This document shows, one piece after another, positions 1 through 6,651 of a stretch of 7,106 nt of DNA; the stretch's first letter is position 1; each line of letters opens with the position of its first letter. Both the position numbers and the translations under genes were made by a program. The notes under the pieces were generated by a model. The model saw nothing but the letters and a program-made list of their open reading frames with translations. It had not been told where the DNA came from and did not search any database. The stretch lies in NCBI GenBank assembly GCA_005793645.1, contig SXRG01000042.1, positions 1 through 7,106 on the forward strand, read 5' to 3'. The DNA comes from Burkholderiales bacterium. GTDB taxonomy: Bacteria; Pseudomonadota; Gammaproteobacteria; Burkholderiales; Thiobacillaceae.

Positions 1-1
1 A

Positions 2-2146
2 GCGCGTGAGCAGCAAGAGTCGCGTCAGGCCCGGCTGCGTGCTGCGCAGGATGCAGACTTACGTGCAAAACAGGATCGCGAGCAGCGTCGTCAACAGATG
101 GAGGCTGCGCGTATCGCCGAAGCTGCCGCAGCTGCCGCAGCTGCGGTAAAGCCGGCACCGGCGCAGGATCCGGCTGGGCCCCGCAAGATTTCAGTAAAAC
201 CGGGCGCGTTGCTCAAGAGTAGGGCGCCGGCAGCACACACGGAGGCAGACAGCCGTACGGCCAAAAAAGGGATTCGCACCCGAAATGCGGCGCCAGTTGC
301 TGAGGGCAATTGGCGTTCCAAGGGAGGGCGTAGCCGTGGTGGCCGGGGCGAGCATGAGTCGGCCCCGGCGCCGGTGGCCGAAGCTATCGTGCGCGATGTT
401 GTTGTGCCGGAAACAGTTTCAGTTGCGGACTTGGCACACAAGATGTCGGTCAAGGCGGCTGAGGTTATCAAGGTGTTGATGAAGATGGGTTCCATGGTCA
501 CCATCAACCAGATCCTGGATCAGGATACTGCGCTGATCGTGGTCGAGGAAATGGGGCATATTGGTACGGCGGCATCCAGCGACACTCCCGAGGACTTCCT
601 TGATGTGGGATTGGAGCACAAGGACGCTGAACAGTTGTCGCGCGCCCCCGTGGTGACCGTCATGGGCCATGTGGACCATGGTAAAACATCCCTCCTGGAC
701 TACATCCGTAAGGCCCGTGTGGCACACGGTGAGGCCGGTGGTATTACTCAGCACATCGGTGCTTATCATGTCGAGACAAGCAAGGGCATGATCACCTTCC
801 TTGACACGCCAGGTCACGAGGCCTTTACGGCCATGCGTGCCCGTGGTGCCAAGGCGACGGATATTGTGATTTTGGTGGTGGCTGCCGATGATGGAGTAAT
901 GCCGCAGACCAAAGAGGCGATCCATCACGCTAAAGCGGGTGGTGTGCCGATCGTGGTGGCGATTACCAAGTCGGATAAACCGGATGCTGACCCGGAGAAG
1001 GTGCGTCAGGAGGTCTCCAATGAGGGCGTGGTGCCTGAGTCGTGGGGTGGTGATGCCCAGTTCATAGAGGTCTCTGCCAAGACGGGGATGGGTATGGATG
1101 AGTTGCTGGACGCCGTGTTGTTGCAGGCCGAAGTGCTGGAGCTGAAGGCACCGGTAGATGCGCCAGCCAAGGGTATCGTGATCGAAGCGCGTCTTGACAA
1201 GGGCCGAGGCCCGGTAGCTACGGTGCTGGTGCAGTCCGGTACCCTGAAGCGTGGTGATGTGATGTTGGCGGGCACGGCTTTTGGCCGGGTGCGCGCGATG
1301 CTGGATGAAAATGGTCGCCCGATTTCTGCGGTAGGGCCTTCGATCCCGGTCGAAATCCAGGGCCTTTCCGATGTTCCGAGCGCTGGCGAGGATGTCCTGA
1401 TTCTGGGAGAAGAGCGTAAGGCACGCGAGATTGCGCTGTTCCGTCAGGGCAAGTTCCGGGATGTGAAGCTGGCCCGTCAGCAGGCGGCCAAGTTGGAGAA
1501 TCTGTTTGACGGCATGGGTGCTGGCGCTGAGGTCAAGAATTTGGCTGTCATCATCAAGTCCGATGCACAGGGTTCGCATGAAGGCCTGCAACACGCGCTG
1601 CAAAAACTATCGACAGAAGAGGTTCGCGTTCAGATTATTCATGCGGCAGTGGGTGCGATTTCCGAGTCGGATGTCAATCTGGCCATTGCCTCCAAGGCGG
1701 TGCTTCTTGGCTTCAATGTCCGTGCAGACGCGCAGTCGCGCAAATTGGCAGAGAACGAAGGCATCGACATCCGCTACTACAACATCATTTACGAGGCCGT
1801 GGATGATGTAAAAGCTGCGCTTTCGGGCATGCTGTCTCCGGAAAAGCGTGAGGTCCAGCTGGGTTTGGCCGAGATTCGTCAGGTCTATCAGATACCTAAG
1901 GTGGGGGCGGTGGCCGGCTGTATGGTTCAGGAAGGCCACATCAAGCGTGCGTCGCGTGTGCGGGTGTTGCGTGCCCATGTGGTCATTCACGATGGTGACC
2001 TCGACTCGCTCAAGCGTTTCAAGGACGATGTCAAGGAAGTTAAGGCGGGCTTCGAGTGTGGCTTGTCGCTGAAGGGCTTCAACGACATCCAGGAAGGGGA
2101 TCAGTTGGAGTGCTATGAGGTGATCGAGGTGGCGCGTACGCTTTAA
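2..2146 (+). CDS. infB: Translation initiation factor IF2, 5'-truncated
   Basis: IF2 is the cytoplasmic GTPase that brings fMet-tRNA to the 30S subunit and promotes 50S joining. The reading frame is open from base 2, so the gene begins upstream; 714 codons are visible and the ATG at 98 is internal. A charged Arg/Gln/Glu/Ala-rich linker with an alanine run comes first. An IF2_N domain follows (about 404-560). The G domain has G1 GHVDHGKT (665-688), a [10 protein letters not shown] switch I segment (G2), G3 DTPGHE (803-820), G4 TKSD (965-976) and G5 SAK (1073-1081). Domains II and III and the C-terminal fMet-tRNA-binding domain follow, with the conserved [14 protein letters not shown] segment near the end. 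The G4 motif is usually NKxD; here the Asn is Thr. rbfA follows 18 bp after the stop. In related genomes nusA and rimP lie upstream, which I cannot see here. Confidence 0.98.
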   Translation, partial: AREQQESRQARLRAAQDADLRAKQDREQRRQQMEAARIAEAAAAAAAAVKPAPAQDPAGPRKISVKPGALLKSRAPAAHTEADSRTAKKGIRTRNAAPVAEGNWRSKGGRSRGGRGEHESAPAPVAEAIVRDVVVPETVSVADLAHKMSVKAAEVIKVLMKMGSMVTINQILDQDTALIVVEEMGHIGTAASSDTPEDFLDVGLEHKDAEQLSRAPVVTVMGHVDHGKTSLLDYIRKARVAHGEAGGITQHIGAYHVETSKGMITFLDTPGHEAFTAMRARGAKATDIVILVVAADDGVMPQTKEAIHHAKAGGVPIVVAITKSDKPDADPEKVRQEVSNEGVVPESWGGDAQFIEVSAKTGMGMDELLDAVLLQAEVLELKAPVDAPAKGIVIEARLDKGRGPVATVLVQSGTLKRGDVMLAGTAFGRVRAMLDENGRPISAVGPSIPVEIQGLSDVPSAGEDVLILGEERKAREIALFRQGKFRDVKLARQQAAKLENLFDGMGAGAEVKNLAVIIKSDAQGSHEGLQHALQKLSTEEVRVQIIHAAVGAISESDVNLAIASKAVLLGFNVRADAQSRKLAENEGIDIRYYNIIYEAVDDVKAALSGMLSPEKREVQLGLAEIRQVYQIPKVGAVAGCMVQEGHIKRASRVRVLRAHVVIHDGDLDSLKRFKDDVKEVKAGFECGLSLKGFNDIQEGDQLECYEVIEVARTL
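122..145 (+). repeat. Short in-frame tandem repeat coding polyalanine in IF2
   Basis: The 9-bp unit GCTGCCGCA occurs twice in a row (122-130, 131-139) and is followed by the partial copy GCTGCG. It is in frame and encodes most of an eight-alanine run in the poorly conserved N-terminal linker of IF2. Such repeats can change length by slippage without breaking the frame. No function is claimed. Confidence 0.75.
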
Positions 2147-2164
2147 TGCGGGCGGCGCGAGCGT

Positions 2165-2551
2165 ATGGCCACGGCACGATCACGGCGTATTGAGGAGCAG
2201 ATTCGCCATGAACTGGCGGTGATCTGTGCTCGCGAATTGCGCGATCCGCGCGTAGCGGGGGTGAGTTTCACGGCGGTGCGTGTGGCGCGTGACCTTGAGC
2301 ACGCGCAGGTCTTTTTTACCGTGTTGACGGGGGATGCCGCCTTGGTGGGAAAGGCCCTGGAACACGCCTCTGGGTTTGTGCGTAGCCAGTTGGCACAACG
2401 GATGGATCTGCGCACCGTGCCTAAGCTGACCTTTGTCTATGATGTCTCGATTGAGCGCGGAGCGCATTTGTCACATCTGATTGATCAGGCGGTGGCCGAG
2501 GATCAGCGTTACGCGCAGGCCGAGGCTGACGCGAATCCCGATCGCCAATGA
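2165..2551 (+). CDS. rbfA: 30S ribosome-binding factor A (RbfA)
   Basis: RbfA is a small KH-like assembly factor that binds the immature 30S subunit and helps 16S rRNA 5'-end maturation, notably in the cold. The 128-residue product is close to the usual size (E. coli about 133). Family features visible are an N-terminal basic helix with many Arg, the LRDPRV segment (residues 25-30), the AxG helix kink characteristic of the family (Ala68-Ser69-Gly70) followed by RSQLAQRM, and the PKLTFVYDVSIERG strand region (86-99). The ATG at 2165 gives a normal N-terminus. Only a weak G-rich stretch precedes it (2150-2156), so reinitiation after infB, whose stop is 18 bp upstream, may contribute. Its stop codon overlaps the truB start. 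Confidence 0.96.
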   Translation: MATARSRRIEEQIRHELAVICARELRDPRVAGVSFTAVRVARDLEHAQVFFTVLTGDAALVGKALEHASGFVRSQLAQRMDLRTVPKLTFVYDVSIERGAHLSHLIDQAVAEDQRYAQAEADANPDRQ

Positions 2552-3477
2552 TGCCGGAAGTGGCGCGCCGCCGTCGGCGTATCGACGGGGTCTTATTGTT
2601 CGACAAGCCTATCGGCTGGTCGTCCAATGCGGCGCTGCAGAAGGTTAAATGGTTGCTGCGTGCGGAAAAGGCGGGGCATACGGGAACCCTGGACCCCTTC
2701 GCCAGCGGCCTCTTGCCCATCTGTCTGGGTGAGGCCACCAAGTTTTCCCAGTTTCTGCTCAACGCTGACAAGGTCTATCTGGCTGAAATTCAGCTTGGGG
2801 TGCGAACGACGACAGCCGATCCCGAGGGTGAGGTCATTGAGAGGTGTCCCGTGAGGGTGGACCGTCTGGCGGTGGAGTCCGTGCTTCCAGAATTTACCGG
2901 CGACATTCTGCAGGTGCCCCCCATGCACTCGGCCTTGAAGCGCGAGGGTCGGCCGCTGTATGAATATGCGCGGCGCGGCGAAACGGTCGAGCGCGTGGCA
3001 CGCCCCGTAGTGGTCCATCGTATTGATTTTCTCGCGCTGGAGAAAGATCGGCTTACCCTGCGGGTGCATAGCGGCAAGGGTCTGTATGTGCGTACCCTGG
3101 CAGAAGATATCGGTATGGCATTGGGGTGTGGGGCCTATTTGTCGGCGCTGCGTCGCGAGGCCGTAGGGCCGTTTCGGCTCGAAAATGGGGTGGATCTGCC
3201 GACATTGGAGGCGGCCATAGAGGCCGAGCGCGAGGCCTTGTTGTGGCCGGCTGAATGTTTGCTCGGCGAGTTGCCGCGTTTGGACCTGGATGTTGACTCA
3301 GCCTGGCAGTTTAGCCATGGCCAGCCCATCTGGTGTAGTGGCCTTCAGGTGGGTGTTGTCATGGCCGTTCACGCGCCCGATGGCGCCTTGTTGGGTGTGG
3401 CAGAGGTCAATGATGAGGGCAAGTTGGCGCCTCGCCGGCTTGTGATGGCAGCGCCAGCGTTACAAGAAACTGCTTGA
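2548..3477 (+). CDS. truB: tRNA pseudouridine(55) synthase TruB
   Basis: TruB isomerises U55 in the T-loop of tRNAs to pseudouridine and also acts as a tRNA folding chaperone. The 309-residue product is close to E. coli TruB (314). The catalytic Asp is Asp49 in GHTGTLDP (codon 2692-2694). Other conserved parts are [14 protein letters not shown] (13-26), the [15 protein letters not shown] stretch (57-71), Tyr77, and [13 protein letters not shown] (177-189) with Arg182. A PUA-like C-terminal region starts near residue 245. Two adjacent ATGs are possible: 2548 overlaps the rbfA stop as ATGA, and 2551 would number the catalytic residue Asp48 exactly as in E. coli. No good Shine-Dalgarno site precedes either, so translational coupling to rbfA is likely. 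The stop lies inside the -35 box of the putative rpsO promoter. Confidence 0.97.
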   Translation: MMPEVARRRRRIDGVLLFDKPIGWSSNAALQKVKWLLRAEKAGHTGTLDPFASGLLPICLGEATKFSQFLLNADKVYLAEIQLGVRTTTADPEGEVIERCPVRVDRLAVESVLPEFTGDILQVPPMHSALKREGRPLYEYARRGETVERVARPVVVHRIDFLALEKDRLTLRVHSGKGLYVRTLAEDIGMALGCGAYLSALRREAVGPFRLENGVDLPTLEAAIEAEREALLWPAECLLGELPRLDLDVDSAWQFSHGQPIWCSGLQVGVVMAVHAPDGALLGVAEVNDEGKLAPRRLVMAAPALQETA

Positions 3478-3503
3478 GAAATAAAGGTTCTTGGCGGTAC
3501 AAT
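3474..3503 (+). promoter_or_regulatory. Putative sigma70 promoter for rpsO-pnp
   Basis: TTGAGA (3474-3479) and TACAAT (3498-3503) are separated by 18 bp, and each matches the sigma70 consensus at five of six bases. The -35 box contains the truB stop codon TGA (3475-3477). Transcription would start near 3510, giving a leader of about 20 nt before rpsO. A separate promoter before rpsO is known in E. coli, which supports the call by position. Confidence 0.7.
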
Positions 3504-3518
3504 TCCCCGCTTTCTGTT

Positions 3519-3522
3519 GGAG
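3519..3522 (+). promoter_or_regulatory. rpsO ribosome binding site
   Basis: GGAG lies 8 nt before the ATG at 3531 and is the best Shine-Dalgarno match in the window. It fixes the rpsO start, because the frame is also open upstream to about 3474. Confidence 0.8.
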
Positions 3523-3530
3523 ATGAAAAA

Positions 3531-3800
3531 ATGGCTATTACCACGGCGCAAAAGGCGCAAATCGTAGCGGATTATCAACGCGCTCAAGGTGACACGGGCT
3601 CCCCAGAAGTCCAGGTTGCGTTGTTGACGGCTCGTATCAATGACCTGACCGGCCACTTCAAGGTCAATGTCAAGGACCACCATTCCCGTCGGGGCTTGCT
3701 GAAGATGGTATCGCTGCGTCGCAGCTTGTTGGATTATCTCAAGTCCCGCAATGTTGACGCCTATCGCGCCCTGATTGAGCGACTGGGCCTGCGCAAGTAA
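3531..3800 (+). CDS. rpsO: 30S ribosomal protein S15
   Basis: S15 is a primary 16S rRNA-binding protein of the 30S central domain; it binds the helix 20/21/22 junction and forms an intersubunit bridge. The product from ATG 3531 has 89 residues, exactly the E. coli length. Diagnostic segments are [16 protein letters not shown] (21-36), GHF (41-43), [17 protein letters not shown] (48-64) and the C-terminal LIERLGLRK. The start was chosen because of the GGAG site 8 nt upstream and because the longer open frame would add a non-homologous 19-residue extension across the promoter. Its own promoter probably lies at 3474-3503. No terminator is visible before pnp, so the two genes are likely co-transcribed. 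In E. coli S15 represses its own mRNA through a leader pseudoknot; I see no equivalent in the short leader here. Confidence 0.97.
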   Translation: MAITTAQKAQIVADYQRAQGDTGSPEVQVALLTARINDLTGHFKVNVKDHHSRRGLLKMVSLRRSLLDYLKSRNVDAYRALIERLGLRK

Positions 3801-3879
3801 TCTGCACCCCCGTTTTCTGTGCTTGTTGCGGCACTTGTTCTGCGTCCATGCGTAGACGATCCAAGACCCTTGAAGTGAT

Positions 3880-3883
3880 GAGG
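3880..3883 (+). promoter_or_regulatory. pnp ribosome binding site
   Basis: GAGG lies 5 nt before the GTG at 3889. The in-frame stop at 3871-3873 leaves no room for an upstream alternative, so this site supports the GTG start of pnp. Confidence 0.65.
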
Positions 3884-3888
3884 TAAGC

Positions 3889-6018
3889 GTGAACTCAGTT
3901 GTTAGAAAGACCTTCCAATACGGCAAGCATCAGGTGACCCTGGAGACCGGCGAGATTGCTCGTCAGGCCGATGGTGCCGTGATGGTAAATTGCGATGACA
4001 CCGTGGTGCTAGTCGCCGTAGTGGGCAAACGCGATGTCAAACCTGGTCAGGATTTTTTCCCCCTGACCGTTGATTATCAGGAAAAGACCTATGCGGCTGG
4101 CCGCATCCCTGGCAGCTTTTTTCGGCGTGAGGGGCGGCAGTCTGAAGGCGAGATTCTGGTCTCCCGCTTGATTGACCGTCCGCTGCGGCCGTTGTTTCCG
4201 GACGGTTTCTACAACGAGGTTCAGGTTATCGCTACGGTGCTATCGCAGAACCCGGATGTCCCGGCGGACATCCCGGCGTTGCTGGGCGCATCGGCGGCCC
4301 TGGCGCTGTCCGGCATCCCGTTCAATGGCCCGATCGGCGCGGCTCGCGTGGGTTATGTCGATGGGCAATATCTCCTCAACCCGGACCTGTCGGATCTGGA
4401 GAACTCTAAGCTGGATCTGGTGGTCGCTGGTACTGATGTTGCCGTGCTGATGGTTGAATCCGAGGCTGATGAACTGTCTGAAGAGACCATGCTGGGCGCG
4501 GTGGTGTTTGGCCATGATCAGATGCAGGTGGCCATCGATGCCATCAACGAGATGGTGGACGAGGCCGGTAAGGACCTTTGGAACTGGCAGTCGCCGGTGC
4601 CGCCGACCGCCATGATCGAGCAGATGCAAACGATTTGCGGTGATGATCTCTCCCGTGCCTATTCGATCCGCGAAAAGCAGTCCCGCCAGTCTGCTGTGGA
4701 GGAGGTGCGTGGCCGCGTGTTTGCGCAGATGATTACGGCGGGCTCGGATACCGAGGCCGCCAATGCGGTCAAGAACGAGTTTCATAACCTGGAGGCTAAG
4801 GTGGTACGGGGCCGGATCCTGGAAGGGTCACCGCGCATCGATGGCCGCGATACCCGTACCGTGCGTCCGATCACCATTCGTACAGGTGTGCTGCCCCGTA
4901 CTCACGGCTCGGCCCTGTTCACCCGCGGCGAGACGCAGGCCCTCGTGGTTGCCACGCTGGGCACCGCCCGCGATGCGCAGACTATCGACGCATTGACGGG
5001 GGAATATCACGACAGGTTTATGTTGCACTACAACATGCCCCCCTACGCCACGGGTGAAACCGGTCGCGTGGGGAGCCCGAAGCGGCGCGAGATCGGCCAT
5101 GGGCGTTTGGCCAAGCGGGCGCTGACGGCCTGTCTACCGACCAAGGAAGATTTTGATTACGCCATCCGCGTGGTGTCTGAGATTACTGAGTCCAACGGAT
5201 CGTCTTCCATGGCCTCGGTTTGCGGCGGCTCGCTGGCGATGATGGATGCGGGTGTGCCGATGCGTTCGCATGTGGCCGGCGTGGCTATGGGCCTGATCAA
5301 GGAAGGTAACCGCTTTGCCGTGTTGACCGATATCCTCGGTGATGAGGATCATCTCGGTGATATGGACTTCAAGGTGGCAGGTACCGCCAACGGCATTAAT
5401 GCTCTGCAAATGGACATTAAGATCGAAGGCATTACCAAAGAGATCATGGAAGTCGCATTGCATCAGGCGCGCGAAGGCCGCTTGCACATCCTAGGCATCA
5501 TGAACCAAGCCGAGGGGCAGCCGCACGAGATGAGCCAGTACGCTCCACGTATCATTACCCTTAAGATCAACCCGGATAAGATCCGCGATGTGATTGGCAA
5601 GGGTGGTGCTGTGATCCGCGCCCTGACCGAGGAGACCGGCTGCCAGATCGAATTGACCGACGACGGCACAGTGAAGATTGCCACTACCAGCACCGAGGCC
5701 GGTGAGCTGGCGAAGAAGCGTATTGCTGAGATCACCGCCGAGGTTGAGATTGGCCAGGTCTATGAGGGTACGGTGATCAAGATCACTGACTTTGGGGCAT
5801 TTGTGAACCTGATCCCCAATCGTGATGGCCTGCTGCACATCTCGCAGATCGCCCACGAGCGCGTCAACGCGGTGTCTGATCACCTCAAGGAAGGTCAGAG
5901 CGTACGCGTCAAGGTTCTGGAGATTGATGATCGGGGTCGCGTCAAGCTGTCGGCCAAGGCGCTGATCGAGCGGCCACTGGCCGCAGCGGCCCCTGCTGAA
6001 GAAGCGCCGGTTGAGTAA
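3889..6018 (+). CDS. pnp: Polyribonucleotide nucleotidyltransferase (PNPase)
   Basis: PNPase is a trimeric 3'-to-5' phosphorolytic exoribonuclease that also adds tails, and it is often part of the RNA degradosome. The 709-residue product (E. coli 711) starts at GTG with [11 protein letters not shown]. Visible parts are a first RNase PH domain with GSFFRREGR (75-83), a helical linker (about 230-305), and a second RNase PH domain with [13 protein letters not shown] (398-410), the phosphate-site [11 protein letters not shown] (434-444) and [12 protein letters not shown] (484-495). Asp485 and Asp491 correspond to the E. coli catalytic Asp486 and Asp492. A KH domain carries the GKGG loop (570-573), and an S1 domain runs from about 620 to 692. 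A short Ala/Pro/Glu tail ends the protein. All catalytic residues checked are present. It lies 88 bp after rpsO and is followed by a strong terminator. Confidence 0.99.
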   Translation: MNSVVRKTFQYGKHQVTLETGEIARQADGAVMVNCDDTVVLVAVVGKRDVKPGQDFFPLTVDYQEKTYAAGRIPGSFFRREGRQSEGEILVSRLIDRPLRPLFPDGFYNEVQVIATVLSQNPDVPADIPALLGASAALALSGIPFNGPIGAARVGYVDGQYLLNPDLSDLENSKLDLVVAGTDVAVLMVESEADELSEETMLGAVVFGHDQMQVAIDAINEMVDEAGKDLWNWQSPVPPTAMIEQMQTICGDDLSRAYSIREKQSRQSAVEEVRGRVFAQMITAGSDTEAANAVKNEFHNLEAKVVRGRILEGSPRIDGRDTRTVRPITIRTGVLPRTHGSALFTRGETQALVVATLGTARDAQTIDALTGEYHDRFMLHYNMPPYATGETGRVGSPKRREIGHGRLAKRALTACLPTKEDFDYAIRVVSEITESNGSSSMASVCGGSLAMMDAGVPMRSHVAGVAMGLIKEGNRFAVLTDILGDEDHLGDMDFKVAGTANGINALQMDIKIEGITKEIMEVALHQAREGRLHILGIMNQAEGQPHEMSQYAPRIITLKINPDKIRDVIGKGGAVIRALTEETGCQIELTDDGTVKIATTSTEAGELAKKRIAEITAEVEIGQVYEGTVIKITDFGAFVNLIPNRDGLLHISQIAHERVNAVSDHLKEGQSVRVKVLEIDDRGRVKLSAKALIERPLAAAAPAEEAPVE

Positions 6019-6035
6019 TTTTCGAGGCGGATGAC

Positions 6036-6061
6036 AAAAAGGCGGCCTTGGCCGCCTTTTT
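6036..6061. terminator. Bidirectional intrinsic terminator after pnp
   Basis: A GGCGGC stem (6041-6046), CTTG loop and GCCGCC stem (6051-6056) are flanked by five A (6036-6040) and five T (6057-6061). The element is almost self-complementary, so on both strands a GC hairpin is followed by a U tract. It lies between the pnp stop and the 3' end of the convergent minus-strand gene and can serve both. Confidence 0.92.
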
Positions 6062-6099
6062 GTTTGGGGATGCTCGCGCCGTGAAATGTGCGAGTCAGA

Positions 6100-6570
6100 T
6101 TAGCCCAGACCAATGGCGTCGAGAAACCCTTGCCACCAGCGGCGACGGTTCTGCGGGACGATGTGCTCTGGGGTCAGGTCGGACGGGGGTACTCGGCTCA
6201 TGACCCAGCCAGGCAGGATCTTGTAGCCGGCCGAGCCGCAGGAACTGCCCAGATGATGAGGGTCGTAGATCTTGATCAGGCTGGGCGAGTCCAGATTGTC
6301 TGCATAGACGATGCCACAGTAGGATTCGTCGTGATCACGGCGTAACAGCGCATCGATCTGGCGGATGAAGGTCTCGACATGTTCACCATCGGCCTCGTCT
6401 TCCGGGCGCGCTTCGCCGATAGCGTAGAGGTACCAGCCCGCCTCGCGATCGATGCGTTGCCAAAAGTGTTCAAGTTGGTCCCAAGCCAGGATGCTGTAGA
6501 GCGTGCCACCAAACAGGGTGTCGAAGGCCGGGCTATGGTGGGGGGCGTGAAGTAGGTGCGCTGTGGTCAA
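6100..6570 (-). CDS. Conserved-looking hypothetical protein
   Basis: I do not recognise this 156-residue product as a named family. It looks like a soluble protein with no signal peptide or membrane helix. The sequence is rich in aromatic residues (Trp30, 37, 46, 122, 145, 146) and has two Cys, in SYCGIVYAD (83-91) and GSSCGSAG (108-115). Distinct blocks are FDTLFGGTLYSILAWDQL (16-33), GWYLYAIGEARP (45-56) and PSLIKIYDP (96-104). The only plausible start is TTG at 6570, since the single later in-frame ATG is near residue 124 and an in-frame stop lies 30 nt upstream. No Shine-Dalgarno site precedes it. It is convergent with pnp, shares its terminator, and is divergent from the cbbY-like gene across 81 bp. 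That it is real is supported by codon pattern, block-like composition and fitting promoter and terminator positions. Confidence 0.8.
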   Translation of the reverse strand: MTTAHLLHAPHHSPAFDTLFGGTLYSILAWDQLEHFWQRIDREAGWYLYAIGEARPEDEADGEHVETFIRQIDALLRRDHDESYCGIVYADNLDSPSLIKIYDPHHLGSSCGSAGYKILPGWVMSRVPPSDLTPEHIVPQNRRRWWQGFLDAIGLG

Positions 6571-6578
6571 AATAGATT

Positions 6579-6607
6579 TTGTCGCGACTGGATTGGTTTA
6601 GTATTAT
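6579..6607 (+). promoter_or_regulatory. Putative sigma70 promoter for the cbbY-like gene
   Basis: TTGTCG (6579-6584, four of six consensus bases) and TATTAT (6602-6607, five of six) are separated by 17 bp. The predicted transcript starts near 6614 and has a leader of about 38 nt. The box overlaps the minus-strand TATAAT, so the two divergent promoters would compete. Confidence 0.5.
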
Positions 6608-6608
6608 A
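6603..6608 (-). promoter_or_regulatory. Possible -10 box for the minus-strand hypothetical gene
   Basis: Read on the minus strand, this is a perfect TATAAT about 33 nt before the TTG start, which would give a leader of roughly 26 nt. I find no good -35 box at 15-18 bp spacing; that position is the GC block 6624-6632. Use would therefore need an activator, or the match may be chance in an AT-rich stretch. Confidence 0.35.
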
Positions 6609-6626
6609 TTCAATCTGTCATGTAAA

Positions 6627-6641
6627 GGGGCCCCTCGGGGC
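6627..6641 (+). promoter_or_regulatory. GC-block hairpin in the cbbY leader
   Basis: The run GGGGCCCCTCGGGGC holds three alternating G4/C4/G4 blocks. As RNA the C block can pair with the downstream G block (GCCC, CTCG loop, GGGC at 6630-6641); pairing with the upstream G block is sterically impossible within one strand because there is no loop, but GGGGCCCC is a DNA palindrome. It ends 10 nt before the ATG at 6652, near where the ribosome would bind. A regulatory role is a guess. Confidence 0.35.
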
Positions 6642-6651
6642 GGATGGTTCA

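Noticed and set aside
98..100. ATG at 98 as the true infB start
   Set aside because: The frame is open back to base 2 with the same charged linker composition, no ribosome binding site precedes this ATG, and IF2 normally has more sequence before the IF2_N-type domains.
419..1603. Long open frame (394 codons) antisense to infB
   Set aside because: It lies opposite the conserved GTPase core, reads as His/Arg/Leu-rich noise without domains, and is explained by the codon bias of a GC-rich gene.
3474..3530. N-terminal extension of S15 from an upstream start near 3474
   Set aside because: It would run through the putative promoter and ribosome binding site and adds residues not seen in S15; ATG 3531 gives the standard 89 residues.
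3819..3834. GTGC/GCAC stem after rpsO as a terminator
   Set aside because: The stem is only 4 bp and has no following T tract.
4240..4785. Minus-strand frame of 181 codons inside pnp
   Set aside because: It is His/Arg-rich antisense sequence opposite highly conserved PNPase, with no independent signals.
6088..6345. Plus-strand frame of 85 codons opposite the hypothetical gene
   Set aside because: It has no ribosome binding site and low-information sequence; the minus-strand frame is longer, has block-like composition and fits the terminator.
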